Positions 5,999 through 8,227 of a DNA stretch of 8,227 nt are shown in pieces; the first letter of the stretch is position 1, and each line of letters begins with the position of its first letter. Below the pieces are notes generated by a model. The model was not told the origin of the DNA and did no database searches. It saw nothing but the letters and a program-made list of their open reading frames with translations. A program made the position numbers and the translations under genes. The DNA is from Acidimicrobiaceae bacterium (GTDB lineage: Bacteria > Actinomycetota > Acidimicrobiia > Acidimicrobiales > Microtrichaceae): assembly GCA_003514205.1 (NCBI GenBank), contig DORQ01000185.1, forward strand, positions 20,258 to 28,484, in the 5' to 3' direction.

Positions 5999-7735
5999 GT
6001 GGCCGACCAGATCATTCACAACGCGTCGATCGCTGACGGAACCGGCGCAACTGCTCGCCTCGGTGGCCTCGCTATCACGGACGGAAGAATCACTGCCCTG
6101 TGGGACGGCCCACAGACTCCTGAAGATCAGACCGCCGAGGTCATCCATGATGCCAATGGCAAGGTGCTGTGCCCAGGGTTCATTGACCCTCACACCCACT
6201 ACGACGCACAGCTGTTGTGGGACCCAACAGCATCACCATCGAACCTCCATGGCGTCACCACCATTATTGGAGGCAACTGCGGCTTCACCCTTGCTCCCCT
6301 CGGCCCCGATGACGCTGACTACACCCGAAAGATGTTGGCCAAAGTTGAGGGCATGCCGCTGGCAGCGCTCGAGGCCGGCGTTGATGGTGATTGGGATGGC
6401 TTCGGCGAGTACCTCGATCGTCTGGACGGATCGATCGCCGTGAATGCCGGGTTCCTCGTTGGACACTGCGCGTTACGGCGTCGAGTAATGGGTGCATCTG
6501 CGGTCGGAAGCGACCCGACTCCAGACCAAATGGATCAGATGCGGTCGCTGCTGCGTACGTCGATCGAGGCCGGTGGGCTCGGATTCTCCACCACCTTGGC
6601 ACGCACTCACTCCGATGGCGATGGCCAACCTGTAGCAAGCCGTTGGGCAAAGAAGGAAGAGCTTCTTTCCCTTGCCCAGGTCATCTCCGAACTCGAAGGC
6701 ACAACACTTGAGTTCGCATCGAATGGGTGCCTCGATGGATTCGATGAGGAGGAAGTCCAATTCATGATCGACTTCACCGCTGCAGCCCAGCGTCCACTCA
6801 ACTGGAACGTTCTGACAGTGGACTCCAACAACCCTGACCGCTACCGGAACCAGCTCGAAGCGATGGACACCTGCCGGGCTGCCGGAGCGCATATCAAGGC
6901 GCTCACCATGCCGATCCTCGTGGGCATGAACATGAGCTTCCTCAACTTCTGCGCACTCAACCTCATGCCAGATTGGGGCCCGATTCTTGCACTGCCGCTG
7001 GTAGCGCGAAAGGCATGTCTCCGCGACCCAGAGGTACGGGAGTTCATGAAGGAGCGGGCGGCTTCCCCAGACGCGGGTGTCTTCAGCCGCCTTGCTGGTT
7101 GGGAGCGCTACGTCATTGGCGACACCTACTCAGCCGCGAATGAAGGCCTGACTGGCAAACTCATCGCCGACCTCGCGAAGGAACGCGGCACCGAGCCCTT
7201 CGACACGTTGCTCGATATTGTGCTCGCAGATGACTGCGCCACCATTCTGTGGCCTGGGCCAACCGATGATGACGATGAATCCTGGCGGCTTCGCGCTGAG
7301 GCCTGGGAACACCCATCCGTTCTCATTGGGGGCTCAGATGCTGGTGCCCACCTTGACCGAATGGCAGGAGCGCCGTACACCACCCAATGGATCGGCGACT
7401 GCATTCGTGGACGAAAGCTCACCTCGATGGAGCGTGCAATCCAACATCTCACCGATGCCCCAGCACAACTCTTTGGGCTGAAGGATCGCGGCAGAATCGC
7501 TGTTGGCTACCACGCCGACCTCGTGTTGTTTGACCCAGAGACCATTGATGCTGGATCCATCGAACTGGTTTCGGATCTTCCGGGCGACACCGGTCGATTG
7601 ATGGCAGAGGCAATTGGCGTACACCGTGTCATCGTCGGAGGGGTGGACATCGTCGTGGACGGCGTCCCTACCGACGCTCTTCCGGGACGCATTATTCGTT
7701 CGGGAGCCGACACCGAAACTGTGTCCTTGGGTTGA
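5999..7735 (+). CDS. Amidohydrolase, N-acyl-D-amino-acid deacylase-like (amidohydrolase family 3)
   Basis: A 578-residue, probably cytosolic metal-dependent hydrolase (no signal peptide is seen). Members of this superfamily cleave C-N amide bonds; characterised relatives remove acyl groups from N-acyl-D-amino acids. The N-terminal beta-sandwich (1-55, ending GKVLCPG) leads into the barrel with the metal motif PHTH (H65, H67). C94 in GGNCGF lies 29 residues after H65, the same spacing as His67-Cys96 of D-aminoacylase. The catalytic aspartate is D447 in GGSDAGAHLDRM. The C-terminal end (IVGGVDIVVDGVPTDALPGRIIR, residues 545-567) returns to the beta-sandwich, as the family requires. Where D-aminoacylase has two further zinc-site histidines, this protein seems to have LEFAS (237-241) and LNWNVL (267-272) instead, so it belongs to a related subgroup whose substrate is not established. 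It starts at a GTG after AAGGAGAT and is divergent from the importer, 145 bases away. The superfamily is sure; the exact activity is not. Confidence 0.88.
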   Translation: MADQIIHNASIADGTGATARLGGLAITDGRITALWDGPQTPEDQTAEVIHDANGKVLCPGFIDPHTHYDAQLLWDPTASPSNLHGVTTIIGGNCGFTLAPLGPDDADYTRKMLAKVEGMPLAALEAGVDGDWDGFGEYLDRLDGSIAVNAGFLVGHCALRRRVMGASAVGSDPTPDQMDQMRSLLRTSIEAGGLGFSTTLARTHSDGDGQPVASRWAKKEELLSLAQVISELEGTTLEFASNGCLDGFDEEEVQFMIDFTAAAQRPLNWNVLTVDSNNPDRYRNQLEAMDTCRAAGAHIKALTMPILVGMNMSFLNFCALNLMPDWGPILALPLVARKACLRDPEVREFMKERAASPDAGVFSRLAGWERYVIGDTYSAANEGLTGKLIADLAKERGTEPFDTLLDIVLADDCATILWPGPTDDDDESWRLRAEAWEHPSVLIGGSDAGAHLDRMAGAPYTTQWIGDCIRGRKLTSMERAIQHLTDAPAQLFGLKDRGRIAVGYHADLVLFDPETIDAGSIELVSDLPGDTGRLMAEAIGVHRVIVGGVDIVVDGVPTDALPGRIIRSGADTETVSLG

Positions 7736-8227
7736 TCAACATCAGCTTCGATACTTGCACCAACCCGCGGATCATCGGGCGGCGGTAGTAGCGGGTCGGC
7801 CGAGGGACCTCGGTCCCCTCTCGCTACTTGCACCGGTTGCGGAACCTCGGTCGCCGCACTGGTACATCATCCTGGTTGAGTAGTCGCTCCCGCTGGAACC
7901 GGGATTACAGACCGACTCCTCATTGCCTGAAGTGGCGTGAATGGTGAACCAATTGTGTTGAACGCTGAACAATGCGACGAGCCTGAGGCCGACATCGCAC
8001 CTAGTCCGCCCTCGGAGTGCTCACCGGCGCGCTCGGGATAGTCTCGCTGTGCGCTGAGGTGCCCAATGGGCCCGCCCGGCCTGAACTGGTTGGCATGGAT
8101 TGTTCAGTGTCGGCTGGTCGGAGTAGTTGGACAGGTGAGATGCCTGCATTCGGGTGTGCGGGTGCTCTATGCCGTCGTGCATCCGGGGTGGTTGGGGTGT
8201 TCGGGTGGGAGGAATTGTCGTGGTCCG
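7736..8227. other. Stretch of about 490 bases without a convincing gene
   Basis: No reading frame here on either strand has both a good start signal and a recognisable product. The 14-base sequence TCGNTACTTGCACC occurs at 7748-7761 and 7821-7834, and ACCTCGGTC at 7807-7815 and 7844-7852. An imperfect GC-rich hairpin (GAGGGACC/GGTCCCCTC, 7802-7820) lies about 70 bases after the amidohydrolase stop. It has no T tract, so it is at best a weak terminator candidate. From about 8050 the plus strand is rich in G and T, with a loose repeat (TGCATTCGGGTG at 8145-8156, TGCATCCGGGGTG at 8178-8190). At the very edge GGGAGGA (8207-8213) precedes a GTG at 8220, which could open a gene beyond the window. 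Confidence 0.5.

Noticed and set aside
7772..7972. Open frame of 66 codons on the minus strand in the right-hand non-coding stretch
   Set aside because: No ribosome binding site or homology is recognisable, and it overlaps the repeat and hairpin sequences; chance is the simpler explanation.
8017..8227. Plus-strand frames open to the right edge
   Set aside because: Two frames lack stops here, but their translations are Gly, Cys, Arg and Trp rich and unconvincing, with no start signal. Only the GTG at 8220 has a plausible Shine-Dalgarno and it gives too little sequence to judge.
1..8227. CRISPR arrays, tRNA or rRNA genes, insertion sequences
   Set aside because: I found no regularly spaced repeats, cloverleaf-like or ribosomal sequence, and no transposase motifs or flanking terminal repeats.

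Overview
The window reads as a piece of a moderately GC-rich bacterial chromosome. GTG and TTG starts, a lipoprotein signal with an actinobacterial look, and a single-chain LivH-LivM permease suggest an actinobacterium, possibly an Acidimicrobiia-like lineage. This placement is an inference from gene style, because no marker gene is present.

Layout: (i) 1-362, minus strand: the first 120 codons of a small two-helix membrane protein that runs off the left edge. (ii) 408-5853, minus strand: a complete branched-chain-amino-acid-type (Liv/HAAT) ABC importer. In transcription order this is a substrate-binding lipoprotein (5853 to 4387), a fused LivH-LivM permease with an extra hydrophobic C-terminal domain (about 4249 to 1868), and the ATPases LivG (1884 to 1105) and LivF (1112 to 408). 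The last three genes overlap and are probably translationally coupled. A strong hairpin separates the binding-protein gene from the permease gene, and a smaller one lies between livF and the membrane-protein gene. (iii) 5854-5998: a divergent control region with a perfect 12-3-12 palindrome and a degenerate copy of one half 22 bp away. (iv) 5999-7735, plus strand: an amidohydrolase of the N-acyl-D-amino-acid deacylase type. (v) 7736-8227: about 490 bases with no convincing gene, some short repeats and a weak hairpin.

How the genes may work together: the importer and the divergent hydrolase share a 145-bp control region centred on one palindrome. A plausible reading is an uptake-and-hydrolysis module: the importer brings in an amide-bonded, acylated or otherwise modified amino-acid-like compound, which the cytosolic amidohydrolase opens. 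The substrate cannot be read from the sequence. Nothing here proves a wholly new system. The best leads are the palindromic operator, the permease's C-terminal extension, the altered metal site of the hydrolase and the small membrane protein at the end of the transporter operon.
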